A DNA stretch of 46,371 nucleotides from an uncultured Oscillospiraceae bacterium. GTDB lineage: Bacteria > Bacillota > Clostridia > Oscillospirales > Oscillospiraceae. Below are positions 25,641 to 35,036 of the stretch, piece after piece. The first letter of the stretch is position 1; each line of letters opens with the position of its first letter. Both the position numbers and the translations under genes were made by a program. Location: NCBI GenBank assembly GCA_934623575.1, contig CAKTVL010000012.1, positions 1 through 46,371 of the forward strand. Reading direction: 5' to 3'. The notes below the pieces were generated by a model. It was not told the origin of the DNA. It made no database searches and was given only the letters and a program-made list of their open reading frames with translations.

Positions 25641-25910
25641 TTACAGCTTGTGCATGGCGTCGAAGATGTCCTCCCGCTGGATGCGGATGGACAGGCCGCG
25701 GCTCTCGCCGTAGGCTTTCAGCTGGGCGCGCAGGGCGTCGAAGGGCGCCTGACACCGGGCCAGATCCACCACCATCATCATGGTGAAGTACCCCTCCATA
25801 ATGGTCTGGCTGATGTCCAGCACGTTGATCTGGCTGTCGGCCAGCGTGTTGCACACACCGGCGATAATGCCCACCTGATCCTTGCCGACCACGGTCACGA
25901 TTGCTTTCAT
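25641..25910 (-). CDS. ACT domain protein (UPF0237)
   Basis: An 89-residue single ACT domain (MKAIVTVVGKDQVGIIAGVC, a regulatory amino-acid-binding fold, with the helix-strand pattern continuing through INVLDISQTIMEGYFTMMM). It matches the UPF0237 family in length and probably acts as a dimer. ATG 25910 follows AAAAGGAGTGA. It sits between yfbR (22 bases) and the PFL-family gene (12 bases) on one transcript. A sensor role for the PFL protein is inferred from this repeated pairing. Confidence 0.92.
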   Translation of the reverse strand: MKAIVTVVGKDQVGIIAGVCNTLADSQINVLDISQTIMEGYFTMMMVVDLARCQAPFDALRAQLKAYGESRGLSIRIQREDIFDAMHKL

Positions 25911-25932
25911 ATGCTTGTCACTCCTTTTGTTG

Positions 25933-26505
25933 TTAATCCATCTCATCCAATGTCAGGCCATAACTGGGCAGGAAATGCTCCCGGAAATAGTCCAGCTCCG
26001 GCAAGTGCATGGCGTCCATGGCGGCGGCGGTCTGGGCGGCGGCCTGGCGGAACTCGTTGTTGCCGGCCTTCAGCTCCTCGATGCACTTGATATGGGCGGA
26101 GAGCTTGTCCGCGGCCTTGACCAGCAGCTCCACCTCCGGGTCCGCCGGGTGGAGCGCGTCCTCGTAGGCGGGGCGCAGGTCAGGCGGCAGCATGGAGAGC
26201 AGCTTTTCCTCCGCCACCTGCTCCACGGCCTTGTAGGCTTCCCGGATGCCGGGATTGTAGTACTTGATGGGGGTGGGCATGTCGCCGGTGAGGATCTCGC
26301 CGGCGTCGTGGTACAGGGCGGCCACGGCCACCGTGCCGGCGTCCACCTGCCCGCCGAATTTCTCGTTGCGCAGCACCGCCAGCGCATGGGCCAGCACCGC
26401 CACCTGGTGGCTGTGCTCCTGGATGTTCTCCGTGTAGCTGTTGCGCATCAGCGCCCAGCGCTGGATGAAGCGCATGCGGTTGATATAGGCGAAAAAGTGG
26501 TTCAT
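25933..26505 (-). CDS. YfbR-like HD-domain 5'-deoxynucleotidase
   Basis: A 190-residue HD-superfamily phosphohydrolase similar to YfbR, which removes phosphate from dNMPs. The metal and catalytic residues are visible: the first His in ENIQEHSHQVA, the HD pair in AALYHDAGEILTGDMPTPIKY and a distal Asp in VKAADKLSAHIKC. The N-terminal FFAYINRMRFIQRWALMRN is also typical. The length is normal. It starts 1 base after the mtaB stop, so the two are tightly coupled. Confidence 0.9.
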   Translation of the reverse strand: MNHFFAYINRMRFIQRWALMRNSYTENIQEHSHQVAVLAHALAVLRNEKFGGQVDAGTVAVAALYHDAGEILTGDMPTPIKYYNPGIREAYKAVEQVAEEKLLSMLPPDLRPAYEDALHPADPEVELLVKAADKLSAHIKCIEELKAGNNEFRQAAAQTAAAMDAMHLPELDYFREHFLPSYGLTLDEMD

Positions 26506-26506
26506 A

Positions 26507-27790
26507 TTATGTCAACTCCCCTATCAGGACATCGCCGTCTATTCCGACTATCTTCGTATTTATAACCTGATTATGTAAATCGCTTGCAGCCACGGCCACC
26601 TCCATGTAATTGGGAGCGTGGCCGGTGCAGCGGCCGTCCTTCATCTGCTCAAACAGCACGGGATAGACCCGGCCCACGCAGCCCTCCAGATAGGCGCGGT
26701 GCATGCGCTCCGCCGCCTCCGCGGCGCGGGCGGCGCGCTGCTCCTTCACCGGGGCGCTGACCTGCTCCATGGCCGCGGCCTTAGTGCCGGGGCGGATGGA
26801 GTAGGGAAAGATATGCATGGCGGCGAAATCGCAGCGCCGGATGAACTCCAGCGTCTGGGCGAACTCCTCCTCCGTCTCGCCGGGGAATCCGCAGATCAGG
26901 TCGGTGGTGACGGCGGGGCGGTCGAAGTACCGCCGCAGCAGCGCGACGGACTCGTAAAATCGCGCGGTGTCGTATTTCCGGTTCATGCGGCGCAGGGTCT
27001 CGTCGCAGCCGGACTGCAGCGACAGGTGGAAGTGTGGGCACAGGTTGGGCAGCTTCGCGGCCCGGCGGCAGAAGTCCTCGGTGATGGTGCGGGGTTCCAG
27101 ACTGCCCAGGCGCAGGCGCATGTCCCCCGCGGCGGCGGACACGGCCTCCAGCAGGTCGATGAGCGTCTCGCCGGTGTGCAGGTCGTGGCCCCAGGAGGAG
27201 ATCTCGATGCCGGTGAACACCAGCTCCCGATAGCCCTCCCGGCGCAGCTGCTCCGTCTGGGCCACGGCCTCGGCCTTGGGCAGGGAGCGCACCGGCCCCC
27301 GGGCGTAGGGGATGATGCAGTAGGTGCAGAAGTTGACGCAGCCGTCCTCCACCTTCAGCATGGCGCGGGTGCGCTGGGTCATGCCCCCGGCGGGCAGCAC
27401 CTCGAAGGTCCGCCGCTTCAGGGCGTCGTCCAGCAGCGTCAGGGGCTGCCTCTCCCCCGCCGCCTGCTCAAACAGGTCCAGAAAGGCCATGCGGTCGCCG
27501 GTACCGGCGATGAGGTCGATGTCCAGTCCCGCCGCCTGCTCCGGATGGGTCTGCACATAGCAGCCGCAGGCCGCCACCACCGCGTCCGGATTCATCTTTT
27601 TGCACCGGCGGATCATCTGCCGGGATTTTTTATCGCTGACGGCGGTGACGGAGCAGGTGTTGACGATATAGCCGTCGGCCTCCGCCTCGAAGGGCACCAG
27701 AGTGTGCCCCCGGCGCAGCAGCTCCTGCTCCATGGCCTGGGTCTCGTATTGGTTCACCTTGCAGCCCAAGGTGTAGATGGCAACACGCAT
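26507..27790 (-). CDS. mtaB: tRNA t6A37 methylthiotransferase MtaB
   Basis: A 427-residue radical-SAM enzyme that turns t6A into ms2t6A at position 37 of ANN-reading tRNAs. The N-terminal UPF0004 domain has the three cluster cysteines (LGCKVNQYE, NTCSVTAVSD, ACGCYV). The radical-SAM motif is CVNFCTYCIIPYARGP near residue 147, and a TRAM-type region ends the protein (YPVLFEQMKDGRCTGHAPNY). CKVNQYE distinguishes MtaB from MiaB, which usually reads GCQMN. It is the first gene of the leftward five-gene operon, divergent from the cysteine desulfurase gene. Confidence 0.93.
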   Translation of the reverse strand: MRVAIYTLGCKVNQYETQAMEQELLRRGHTLVPFEAEADGYIVNTCSVTAVSDKKSRQMIRRCKKMNPDAVVAACGCYVQTHPEQAAGLDIDLIAGTGDRMAFLDLFEQAAGERQPLTLLDDALKRRTFEVLPAGGMTQRTRAMLKVEDGCVNFCTYCIIPYARGPVRSLPKAEAVAQTEQLRREGYRELVFTGIEISSWGHDLHTGETLIDLLEAVSAAAGDMRLRLGSLEPRTITEDFCRRAAKLPNLCPHFHLSLQSGCDETLRRMNRKYDTARFYESVALLRRYFDRPAVTTDLICGFPGETEEEFAQTLEFIRRCDFAAMHIFPYSIRPGTKAAAMEQVSAPVKEQRAARAAEAAERMHRAYLEGCVGRVYPVLFEQMKDGRCTGHAPNYMEVAVAASDLHNQVINTKIVGIDGDVLIGELT

Positions 27791-27920
27791 CTTGCACTTT
27801 CCTTTTTTCTATCGTATAATGGTAGTTCGATAACGGCATATCCGCCGCTTTTGATCGGTTTATTATACTTTATTTCGCCGCGTCTTTCAAGACCCTGCTG
27901 ACGAAACAGGAGGCTGCAAA

Positions 27921-29054
27921 ATGGTCTATTTCGATAACGCCGCCACCACGCCGGTGCCCAAAGCCGTGGCCGACGCCATGTACGACGTGCTGACGCAGCA
28001 CTTCGGCAACCCCTCCTCCCAGTACCCCATGGGGCTGGAGATGCACAAGGCCGTGGAGGGCTGGCGCGCCGTGGTGGCCGATGCCCTGGGCTGTCCGCCG
28101 GAGCGGGTGTGCTTCACCTCCTGCGGCACGGAGAGCGACAACTGGGCCATCCAGGCCGCCCTGTGGCAAAACCGCCACAAGGGCAAGCACATCATCACCA
28201 CCGCCGTGGAGCACAGTGCCATTCTGGAGCCCTGCAAGCTGCTGGCGCAGCAGGGCTATGACGTAACGTACCTGAAGCCGGACCGCACCGGCCGCATCAC
28301 CGTGCCGCAGGTCGCCGATGCCCTGCGGGAGGACACCGCCCTGGTGTCCGTGATGCTGGTGAACAACGAGACCGGCTGCGTCTTTCCGGTGCGGGAGATC
28401 GCCGCGCTGCTGCGGGAGAAAGGCTCCCCCGCCCTGCTGCACTGCGACGCGGTGCAAGGCTTCCTGAAGGTCCCCTGCGACCCGGAGGGCTGGGGCGTGG
28501 ACCTGATGAGCCTGTCCGGCCACAAGCTGGGCGGGCCCAAGGGCGTGGGCGCGCTGTACATCGGCCCGCGGGTGCGGAATCCCCGTCCCCTGCTGCCCGG
28601 CGGCGGGCAGGAGCGCGGTCTGCGCTCCGGCACCGAGGCCACGGTCCAGATCGCCGGCTTCGCCAGGGCCGTCCAGCTGCGGCGGGAGGATTACGACGCC
28701 AAGATCGCCCACATGGCGGCGCTGAAGGCCTATTGCCGCGAAAAGCTGCTGGCCATGGGCGGCGTGGTCCCCGTGGGCGAGGGCGCGGCGCCCCACATCC
28801 TGGCGGTGTCGCTGGTGGGCTATCCCAGCGCCAATATCGTCTCCGATCTGGGCGCGCAGGGCATCTGCATCTCCGCCGGCTCCGCCTGCCACCAGGGCAA
28901 GGCCAGTCATGTGGTGTCCGCCCTCGGTCTGGACAAAAAAACCGCCGCCGGCGTGATACGCATCTCCTTCTCCCCGGACAACACCCAGGCGGAGGCGGAC
29001 ACCCTGTGCGCGGCGCTGCGGGCCCACCGGGATTCCCGGTTCCCCATGCTGTAA
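27921..29054 (+). CDS. Cysteine desulfurase family protein (second copy)
   Basis: A 377-residue PLP enzyme of the NifS family. YFDNAATTPVPK, GNPSSQYPMGLE, the EHSAILE histidine, the PLP lysine in SLSGHKLGGPKGVG and the cysteine loop SAGSACHQGKASHV are all present. It has no scaffold gene beside it, unlike iscS at 5468. The shorter form resembles desulfurases paired with ThiI for tRNA 4-thiouridine, but here a MATE transporter follows 22 bases downstream instead. The sulfur acceptor is therefore not defined. GGAGG precedes the ATG. Confidence 0.92.
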   Translation: MVYFDNAATTPVPKAVADAMYDVLTQHFGNPSSQYPMGLEMHKAVEGWRAVVADALGCPPERVCFTSCGTESDNWAIQAALWQNRHKGKHIITTAVEHSAILEPCKLLAQQGYDVTYLKPDRTGRITVPQVADALREDTALVSVMLVNNETGCVFPVREIAALLREKGSPALLHCDAVQGFLKVPCDPEGWGVDLMSLSGHKLGGPKGVGALYIGPRVRNPRPLLPGGGQERGLRSGTEATVQIAGFARAVQLRREDYDAKIAHMAALKAYCREKLLAMGGVVPVGEGAAPHILAVSLVGYPSANIVSDLGAQGICISAGSACHQGKASHVVSALGLDKKTAAGVIRISFSPDNTQAEADTLCAALRAHRDSRFPML

Positions 29055-29076
29055 TACAACTTCTTGAGGTAACGAT

Positions 29077-30468
29077 ATGTTCAAGGCATTGAAACGTGAT
29101 AAGGCGTTTTACGGGTATCTGGCGCGGCTGACCGGCCCCATCGCGCTGCAGAACCTCATCACCTTTTCTCTGGGGCTCATCGACACGCTGATGGTCAGCC
29201 AGCTGGGCAACAACGAGATGGCAGCGGTGACCACGGCCAATGTGCCGGTGTTCCTGCTGATCTCCATCGTATTCGGCGTGCAGTCCGGCGTGGGCATTCT
29301 CATCAGCCAGTACTGGGGCAAGAAGGACCTGACCAGCATCAGCCGCGCCATCGGCGTGGCGGCGTTTTTGGGCGTCTCTCTGGCGCTGGTGGTGGCGCTG
29401 GCACTGTTCCTGTGGCCGGTGCAGATCATGGACCTGCTGAGCAACAAGCACCAGCTGTCCCTGCTGGGCGCGCCGTATCTGCGCATCATCGGCTTCTCCT
29501 ATGTGTTCAATATGCTCTCGTCCATCTACGTCAGCGCCCAGCGCAGCGTGGAGAACGCCGCCTTCGGCATGAAGCTCTTCGGTATGTCCACGCTGCTGAA
29601 CACCGGTATGAACTACCTGCTGATCTTCGGCAAGTGCGGCTTCCCCATGCTGGGGGTAGAGGGCGCGGCCATCGCCACGCTGCTGAGCCGCGTGGCGGAG
29701 TTCGCCGTGTGTCTGTTCTGCGCCCTGCGCAGCAAAGTCATCCCCCTGGATCTGCGGGCGCTGGTGCGCCCCGGCGGCGAGATGCTGCGGCGCTTTGTGA
29801 AATACTCCTCCCCGGTGCTGGTGAACGAGCTGTTCTGGGGCCTGGGCAACAGCCTGCTGACGGTGATCCTGGGCTACACCGCCGTGTCGGTGGAATTCCT
29901 GGCGGCCAATGCCGTCATGGGCAACCTGAACCGGCTGTTCCTGGTGGTGTGCTTCGGTCTGGGCGCGGCCACCGCCGTGATGATCGGCAAGGCCATCGGC
30001 GAGGGGCAGAGCCGTGACGAGCTGATGGCGCTGGCGAAAACGCTGTCCTGGGTAACTATTCTGGTGGGCGCAGCGCTGGCGGTGATCGCTCTAACACTGG
30101 TGCCGCTGCTGTTCCAGCCGGTGATCTTCCCGCTGTTCAAGCTGTACGATCTCAGCGCCCATCTGGCCACCACACTGGCGGTGACGGGCTTTGCCTGCAT
30201 TCCCCTGCACGCCTATTCCATCTCCGCCGTCACCGGTATCCTGCGGGCGGGAGGCGACGTGTTCTGGTCCACGGCGCTGGATCTCGGCCCCCAGTGGCTG
30301 GTGGCGCTGCCGCTGACGGCGGTGCTGGCGCTGGTGCTGGACGCAGATCCGTGGCTGGTCTCGGCAGCCATTCAGGCAGAGTGCATCATTAAGTGCCCCG
30401 TCTGCCTGTGGCGCATCCGCTCCGGCAAATGGATCCACGACGTGACTAAGCCGGAGGGTGCGGAATGA
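29077..30468 (+). CDS. MATE-family efflux transporter
   Basis: A 463-residue membrane protein with about 12 predicted helices in two similar halves, typical of MATE Na+/H+-coupled multidrug exporters. Visible features are ARLTGPIALQNLITFSLGLIDTLMVSQLG in helix 1-2, QSGVGILISQYWG, and the matching second-half segment SPVLVNELFWGLGNSLLTVILG. The substrate is unknown. It is the second gene of the desulfurase-MATE-rlmA-lysozyme operon, and its TGA overlaps the rlmA-like ATG by 4 bases. Confidence 0.93.
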   Translation: MFKALKRDKAFYGYLARLTGPIALQNLITFSLGLIDTLMVSQLGNNEMAAVTTANVPVFLLISIVFGVQSGVGILISQYWGKKDLTSISRAIGVAAFLGVSLALVVALALFLWPVQIMDLLSNKHQLSLLGAPYLRIIGFSYVFNMLSSIYVSAQRSVENAAFGMKLFGMSTLLNTGMNYLLIFGKCGFPMLGVEGAAIATLLSRVAEFAVCLFCALRSKVIPLDLRALVRPGGEMLRRFVKYSSPVLVNELFWGLGNSLLTVILGYTAVSVEFLAANAVMGNLNRLFLVVCFGLGAATAVMIGKAIGEGQSRDELMALAKTLSWVTILVGAALAVIALTLVPLLFQPVIFPLFKLYDLSAHLATTLAVTGFACIPLHAYSISAVTGILRAGGDVFWSTALDLGPQWLVALPLTAVLALVLDADPWLVSAAIQAECIIKCPVCLWRIRSGKWIHDVTKPEGAE

Positions 30469-31292
30469 CCAGTCTGTTCGTCTGCCCCCTGTGCGGCGGC
30501 GCGCTGACGCGGCAGGGCGGCAGCTACCTCTGCCCCAACGGCCACTGTCACGATGTGGCCCGGGAGGGCTATACCTATCTGCTGCCGGTGAACCGGAAGC
30601 ACTCCAGGGCCCCCGGCGACGACAAGACCATGGCCGCCGCCCGGAACGCGTTTCTGGGCAAGGGCTACTACGCCCCGCTGCGCGATATGTTATGTCAACT
30701 GTCCGTCGCGCTTACCGGCCCCGCCCCGGCGGTGCTGGACAGCGGCTGCGGCGAGGGCTATTACACCGCCGGCATCTATCAGGCGCTGTGCGCCGCCGGA
30801 AAAGCACCGGTGATGGCGGGCATCGACATCTCCAAGCCCATCTTGCGCCTGGCCGCCAAGCGGGAGAAGGCACTGCAGCTGGCCGTGGCGTCCTCCTATC
30901 ACCTGCCGGTGACGGACAGCAGCATCGACCTGCTGCTGAACTGCTTTTCGCCGCTGGCCATCGAGGAATTCCACCGTGTTCTGCGCCCCGGCGGGTATTT
31001 TCTCTATGTGGTCCCCGGCCAGTGGCACCTGTGGGAGCTGAAGCAGGTGCTGTACGACCGCCCCTATCCCAACGAGGTGAAGGAGACGCCCTATCCGGGC
31101 TTTCGCTATGCCGACATCCGCCATGTCTCCGATGTCATCCACCTGGACTGCCCGGCGGACATCCAGGCGCTGTTCGGCATGACGCCCTACTGCTGGAAAA
31201 CGCCCAAATCCGGCGTTGAAAAATTATGTGAGCTATCCGAGCTGGACTGCCGCATCGCGTTCGACATACATGTCTTTCAAAAGGAGGGGTAA
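30465..31292 (+). CDS. 23S rRNA (guanine-N1)-methyltransferase RlmA-like
   Basis: A 275-residue SAM-dependent methyltransferase. The N-terminal zinc site (FVCPLCGGAL... YLCPNGHCHDVAREGY, residues 5-37) and the following LLPVNRKHSRAPGDDKTMAAARNAFL are diagnostic for RlmA, which methylates G745/G748 of 23S rRNA. The SAM loop is VLDSGCGEGYYT near residue 90, and the NCFSPLAIEEFHRVLRPGG motif is present. Whether it acts on G745 or G748 (the latter linked to tylosin tolerance) cannot be read. It overlaps the MATE stop and is followed 2 bases later by the GH25 gene. Confidence 0.9.
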   Translation: MTSLFVCPLCGGALTRQGGSYLCPNGHCHDVAREGYTYLLPVNRKHSRAPGDDKTMAAARNAFLGKGYYAPLRDMLCQLSVALTGPAPAVLDSGCGEGYYTAGIYQALCAAGKAPVMAGIDISKPILRLAAKREKALQLAVASSYHLPVTDSSIDLLLNCFSPLAIEEFHRVLRPGGYFLYVVPGQWHLWELKQVLYDRPYPNEVKETPYPGFRYADIRHVSDVIHLDCPADIQALFGMTPYCWKTPKSGVEKLCELSELDCRIAFDIHVFQKEG

Positions 31293-31294
31293 CT

Positions 31295-32218
31295 ATGGCT
31301 CGTATTTCCGCGCCCCGCCGCCGTCGGCGGCGGCTGCTGCCGATCCTGCTGCTGATCGCAGCGGTGCTGGTGGTGGGCGGACTTCTGACGGCGGTGATCC
31401 TGTCACTGCGCGGCGGCACCCGCACACAGACGGCGCCCCCCGACCCCCACGAGGGCCAGGTCTACATCACCGACGGCTCCGACATGGTCTGGATGACCCC
31501 CTACGAGGGCATCCCCGTCAGCGGCCTGTCGGCCGATGAGTTCCGCCGGGACACCAACGACGACGGCACCGACGCGGAGCGCATCCGCTATCTGGGCACG
31601 GACTACGCCACCCGCTGGGGCGTGGACGTCTCCAACCACCAGGGTGCCATCGACTGGGCGGCGCTGAAAAAGCAGGGCATCGACTTTGCCTATCTGCGCA
31701 TCGGCCTGCGGGGCTACGGCGAGGCGGGCACCCTGTACCCCGACCGCTCCTTTGACAGCTATTACGAGGGAGCCAGAGCCGCCGGCATCGACGTGGGTGC
31801 CTATTTCTTCTCCCAGGCCACCACCGTCCGCGAGGCCGCCGACGAGGCCCTGTACGCCCTGCGCCTGCTGCGCGGCCGCACCCTGGACCTGCCCCTCTAC
31901 TACGACTGGGAGCCGGTGCTGCAGGAGGATTCCCGCACGCTGGACAATTCCCAGCTGCAGCTGACGGCCCAGGCCCGCACCTTCTGCGGCATCCTGCGGC
32001 GCGCCGGGTACGATGCCGGCGTGTACATGAACCGCCAGCAGGGATACTACCGCTATTCCCTCCCCTGCCTGACGGACTGTAAGCTGTGGATCGCCGACCC
32101 CGGCGGCTATCCGGACTTCTACTACCGCTTCGACGTGTGGCAGTACGCCCACGAAGCCCGTCTGGACGGCATGAACGAGATTGTAGACCTGAACCTGGAA
32201 TTCGTCCCCGTAGCGTAA
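31295..32218 (+). CDS. Membrane-anchored GH25 lysozyme
   Basis: A 307-residue muramidase of glycoside hydrolase family 25, which cuts between MurNAc and GlcNAc. A basic N-terminus (PRRRRRR) and one membrane helix (LLPILLLIAAVLVVGGLLTA, residues 14-37) would leave the enzyme outside the cell. The catalytic domain covers about 105-305, with WGVDVSNHQG (first Asp), IDFAYLRIG and LYYDWEP (the Asp-Glu pair). The C-terminal IADPGGYPDFYYRFDVWQYA is also typical. The likely role is wall turnover. It is the last gene of its operon. Confidence 0.92.
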   Translation: MARISAPRRRRRRLLPILLLIAAVLVVGGLLTAVILSLRGGTRTQTAPPDPHEGQVYITDGSDMVWMTPYEGIPVSGLSADEFRRDTNDDGTDAERIRYLGTDYATRWGVDVSNHQGAIDWAALKKQGIDFAYLRIGLRGYGEAGTLYPDRSFDSYYEGARAAGIDVGAYFFSQATTVREAADEALYALRLLRGRTLDLPLYYDWEPVLQEDSRTLDNSQLQLTAQARTFCGILRRAGYDAGVYMNRQQGYYRYSLPCLTDCKLWIADPGGYPDFYYRFDVWQYAHEARLDGMNEIVDLNLEFVPVA

Positions 32219-32250
32219 AAAAGAGACCGGCACAGGCCGGTCTCTTTTTT
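32217..32250. terminator. Shared terminator after the lysozyme gene
   Basis: AAAAAAGAGACCGGC and GCCGGTCTCTTTTTT around a 4-base loop, between the convergent stops at 32218 and 32251. Confidence 0.92.
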
Positions 32251-32748
32251 TCACCCGAACATCCTCCGGAAGGCCCAGTTGGTAAAGGGCGCGGCGGCAA
32301 ACATGTTCCAGAAGAACGCCATGGGGAAGTTCTTCAGCACCGTCCCCACCCAGATGGCCGGCAGCTGCCACACCGGCATCCCCGCCATGATCACATTGAA
32401 CAGCACCGACGCCGCCAGGCTCATGGTCGGGCACATGACGGCCACCGTCCCCGCCTGCCGCATCAGGCGGCAGAAATATGGGTTGTCCCTGGCCGGATCA
32501 CAGACCTTCGCGGCGAACTGCGCCCCCAGACGGTTTCCCCACAGGTTGGAAAACACGAACACAAGCACGCCCATATAGGCGGCCTCCTTCAGCGCCTCCC
32601 ACAGCACCGTGTAGGTCATGGCGCTGAAGCCGCCCTGCAGCTGCGGTATCCCCAGCTTGATGGCCATGTTGTAGATCTCCATGCCGATGGCCATGCTGTA
32701 CGACATGAGGATACCGAAGATCACTCCCTGCTTCCTGTTCTTTGGCAT
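32251..32748 (-). CDS. DUF2798-type small membrane protein
   Basis: A 165-residue protein with about four hydrophobic helices in two similar pairs (GVIFGILMSYSMAIGMEIYN and TVAVMCPTMSLAASVLFNVI start each pair), the layout of proteins with two DUF2798 domains. The role is unknown. I start at ATG 32748 with AGGAGG upstream. The in-frame extension to 32844 has no ribosome site. It stands alone between the lysozyme operon and typA. Confidence 0.78.
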   Translation of the reverse strand: MPKNRKQGVIFGILMSYSMAIGMEIYNMAIKLGIPQLQGGFSAMTYTVLWEALKEAAYMGVLVFVFSNLWGNRLGAQFAAKVCDPARDNPYFCRLMRQAGTVAVMCPTMSLAASVLFNVIMAGMPVWQLPAIWVGTVLKNFPMAFFWNMFAAAPFTNWAFRRMFG

Positions 32749-32888
32749 TGCTTTTTTCCTCCTAAAAAAATAAAAGCGCACCGCCCGAAGGCGATACGCT
32801 TTGCAGGCACCTAAGTGCGCTACACGTCCCCATAATAGTGCCACATCCGGCAGGGAAAGTCAAGGGGTTGGCGACATAGCACATACAT

Positions 32889-32934
32889 TATGTAAACAAA
32901 GAGGCCGGCTCTCGCCGGTCTCTTTGCTTACATA
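32889..32934 (-). terminator. Terminator after typA
   Basis: Arms of 21 bases (32889-32909 and 32914-32934) match at 19 positions, from TATGTAA inward to CCGGC, with loop TCTC. The stem is unusually long and begins 2 bases after the typA stop. Confidence 0.85.
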
Positions 32935-32936
32935 CT

Positions 32937-34766
32937 TCAGTTCTTTTTCCCGTGCTGGGCCTTCATGCGCTTTTCGTGGTTCAAGATCGTCTTGCGGATG
33001 CGCAGGTTTTTGGGCGTGACCTCCAGCAGCTCATCATCCGCCAGGAACTCCAGACACTGCTCCAGACTCATCTTCCGGGGCGGCACCAGGCGCAGCGCGT
33101 CATCGCTGCCGGCGGCACGGGTGTTGGTCAGCTGCTTCTTCTTGCAGACGTTGACCACGATGTCCTCCTGCTTGGGGCTGACGCCCACCACCATGCCCTC
33201 GTACACGTCCACATTGGCGCCGATGAACAGCACGCCGCGCTCCTGGGCGTTGAACAGGCCGTAGGTGATGGACTCGCCGGTCTCGCTGGCCACCAGCGAG
33301 CCGGTGCTGCGGCGGGTCAGCTCGCCCTTATAGGGCGCGTAGCTGTCGAACACGCTGGCCATAATGCCCTCGCCGCGGGTATCCGTCAGGAACTCGTTGC
33401 GGTAGCCGAACAGGCCGCGGCTGGGCACCAGAAATTCGATCTTCATGCGGTTGCCGATGGGGGTCATCTCCTGCATGTCCGCCTTGCGGGTGCCCAGCTT
33501 TTCGATGACCGCGCCCACACTCTCTGCGGGCACGTCCACCACCAGACGCTCGATAGGCTCGCACTTCTTGCCGTCGATGGTCTGATACAGCACGCGGGGG
33601 GGCGACACCTGGAACTCATAGCCCTCGCGGCGCATGGTCTCGATCAGGATGGACAGGCTCATCTCGCCGCGGCCCGCCACATTGAAGGCGTCCATGGCGC
33701 CCTCGATCTCGCTGACCCGCAGGGACACGTCCTTCAGTGTCTCGCGCCACAGGCGGTCGCGCAGCTGGCGGCTGGTGACGAACTTGCCCTCGCGCCCGGC
33801 GAAGGGACTGTCGTTGACGGAGAAGGTCATCTCCACCGTGGGGGCGCTGATCTTCACAAAGGGCAGCGGCTCCACGCAGTCGGGCGCGCAGATGGTATCG
33901 CCGATGGTGATATCGCCGATGCCGCTGAGGGCGATGATGTTGCCCGCCGTGGCCTCGGTAATGGGCACCTTGCCCAGCCCAGCGAACTCGTACATGCTCA
34001 CAGCCTTGGCCTTCTTGGCCGGGGCGTCCGGGTCGTGGTAGTTGCACACCGCGATCTCCTGGTTCTGCTTCAGCACGCCGCGCTCGATGCGGCCAATGGC
34101 GATACGGCCCACGAAATCGTTGTAGTCGATGGAGCTGACCAGCATCTGGAACGGCTGGTCCAGGTCGGCCTCCGGCGCAGGGATATAGTCCAGAATGGTG
34201 TCGAACAGCGGCTTCAGGTCCGTGCCCACTACGTCGGGGGAATAGCTGGCGGTGCCGTTGCGGGCGGAGCAGAACAGCATGGGGCTGTCCAGCTGCTCGT
34301 CGGTGGCGTCCAGGTCCAGCAGCAGCTCCAGCACCTCGTCGATGACCTCGTGGATGCGCTGGTCGGGGCGGTCGATCTTGTTGATGACCACGATGACCCG
34401 GTGGCCCAACTCCAGCGCGCGGCTCAGCACGAAGCGGGTCTGAGGCATGGGGCCCTCGGCGGCATCCACCAGCAGGATAACGCCGTTGACCATCTTCAGG
34501 ATGCGCTCCACCTCGCCGCCGAAGTCGGCATGGCCCGGGGTGTCCACGATGTTGATCTTGGTGTCGCCGTACTGAATGGCGGTGTTCTTGGCCAGGATGG
34601 TAATGCCGCGCTCCCGCTCCAGGTCGTTGGAGTCCATGACCCGCTCCACCGTCTCCTGATTCTCGCGATATACGCCGCCCTGCTTGAGCATCTGATCCAC
34701 CAGCGTGGTCTTGCCGTGGTCAACGTGGGCGATAATGGCTACGTTTCTAAGTTTTTCGTTCTGCAA
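32937..34766 (-). CDS. typA: Ribosome-associated GTPase TypA/BipA
   Basis: A 609-residue translational GTPase that binds the ribosome and affects 50S assembly and stress responses. The G motifs are [29 protein letters not shown] and NKIDRPD in the first 150 residues. EF-G-like domains follow, and the C-terminal domain is special to BipA ([23 protein letters not shown]). I start it at TTG 34766 ([13 protein letters not shown]), because AAGGGAG lies 7 bases upstream and the resulting length is standard; no ATG fits. It is a single-gene unit with its own promoter and terminator. Confidence 0.95.
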   Translation of the reverse strand: MQNEKLRNVAIIAHVDHGKTTLVDQMLKQGGVYRENQETVERVMDSNDLERERGITILAKNTAIQYGDTKINIVDTPGHADFGGEVERILKMVNGVILLVDAAEGPMPQTRFVLSRALELGHRVIVVINKIDRPDQRIHEVIDEVLELLLDLDATDEQLDSPMLFCSARNGTASYSPDVVGTDLKPLFDTILDYIPAPEADLDQPFQMLVSSIDYNDFVGRIAIGRIERGVLKQNQEIAVCNYHDPDAPAKKAKAVSMYEFAGLGKVPITEATAGNIIALSGIGDITIGDTICAPDCVEPLPFVKISAPTVEMTFSVNDSPFAGREGKFVTSRQLRDRLWRETLKDVSLRVSEIEGAMDAFNVAGRGEMSLSILIETMRREGYEFQVSPPRVLYQTIDGKKCEPIERLVVDVPAESVGAVIEKLGTRKADMQEMTPIGNRMKIEFLVPSRGLFGYRNEFLTDTRGEGIMASVFDSYAPYKGELTRRSTGSLVASETGESITYGLFNAQERGVLFIGANVDVYEGMVVGVSPKQEDIVVNVCKKKQLTNTRAAGSDDALRLVPPRKMSLEQCLEFLADDELLEVTPKNLRIRKTILNHEKRMKAQHGKKN

Positions 34767-34809
34767 AGGTAAAACTCCCTTCTTTTCGGGCAAATTCACT
34801 AACCTGAAT

Positions 34810-34838
34810 ATTATATGCCTATAAACGACCGATTGCAA
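34810..34838 (-). promoter_or_regulatory. Promoter of typA
   Basis: Read leftward: TTGCAA (34833-34838), a 17-base spacer and TATAAT (34810-34815), about 44 bases before the TTG start. Confidence 0.75.
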
Positions 34839-34870
34839 TAGGCTTCGCCAACTTTTTCGTTAAAGTGCCG

Positions 34871-34899
34871 TTGACAACGGCCGCGCCCTGCGGTACAAT
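34871..34899 (+). promoter_or_regulatory. Strong promoter of the tRNA-Arg region
   Basis: A perfect TTGACA (34871-34876), a 17-base spacer and TACAAT (34894-34899), placed 13 bases before the first tRNA-like half. It has the strength expected of a stable-RNA promoter and would transcribe both remnants and the complete tRNA. Confidence 0.8.
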
Positions 34900-34912
34900 A
34901 GCTCTTGTACAT

Positions 34913-34952
34913 GCCCCCGTAGCTCAGTTGGATAGAGCGACCGCCTCCTAAG
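34913..34952 (+). pseudogene. 5' half of a tRNA-Arg(CCU), broken after the anticodon loop
   Basis: The acceptor 5' strand GCCCCCG, the TA, a perfect D-arm (GCTC/GAGC), the anticodon stem ACCGC and loop CTCCTAA are all normal. After the first G of the 3' stem the sequence no longer pairs (GAGAA instead of GCGGT), and no T-arm or acceptor 3' strand follows. It cannot fold as a tRNA. Confidence 0.8.
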
Positions 34953-34996
34953 AGAACCGAGCTGATTTCAACTAGCAAAAACCAATCTTCATACTT

Positions 34997-35036
34997 GCCT
35001 CCGTACCTCACCGGGATAGAGGGCCCGCCTCCTAAG
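34997..35036 (+). pseudogene. Second broken 5' half of a tRNA-Arg(CCU)
   Basis: GCCTCCG, TA, a D-arm CCTC/GAGG that still pairs although both strands differ from copy 1, anticodon stem CCCGC and loop CTCCTAA. The sequence diverges at the same point as copy 1 (GGACA where GCGGG is needed). A GGCACCA about 25 bases further on resembles a tRNA 3' end but does not complete the fold. Confidence 0.7.
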
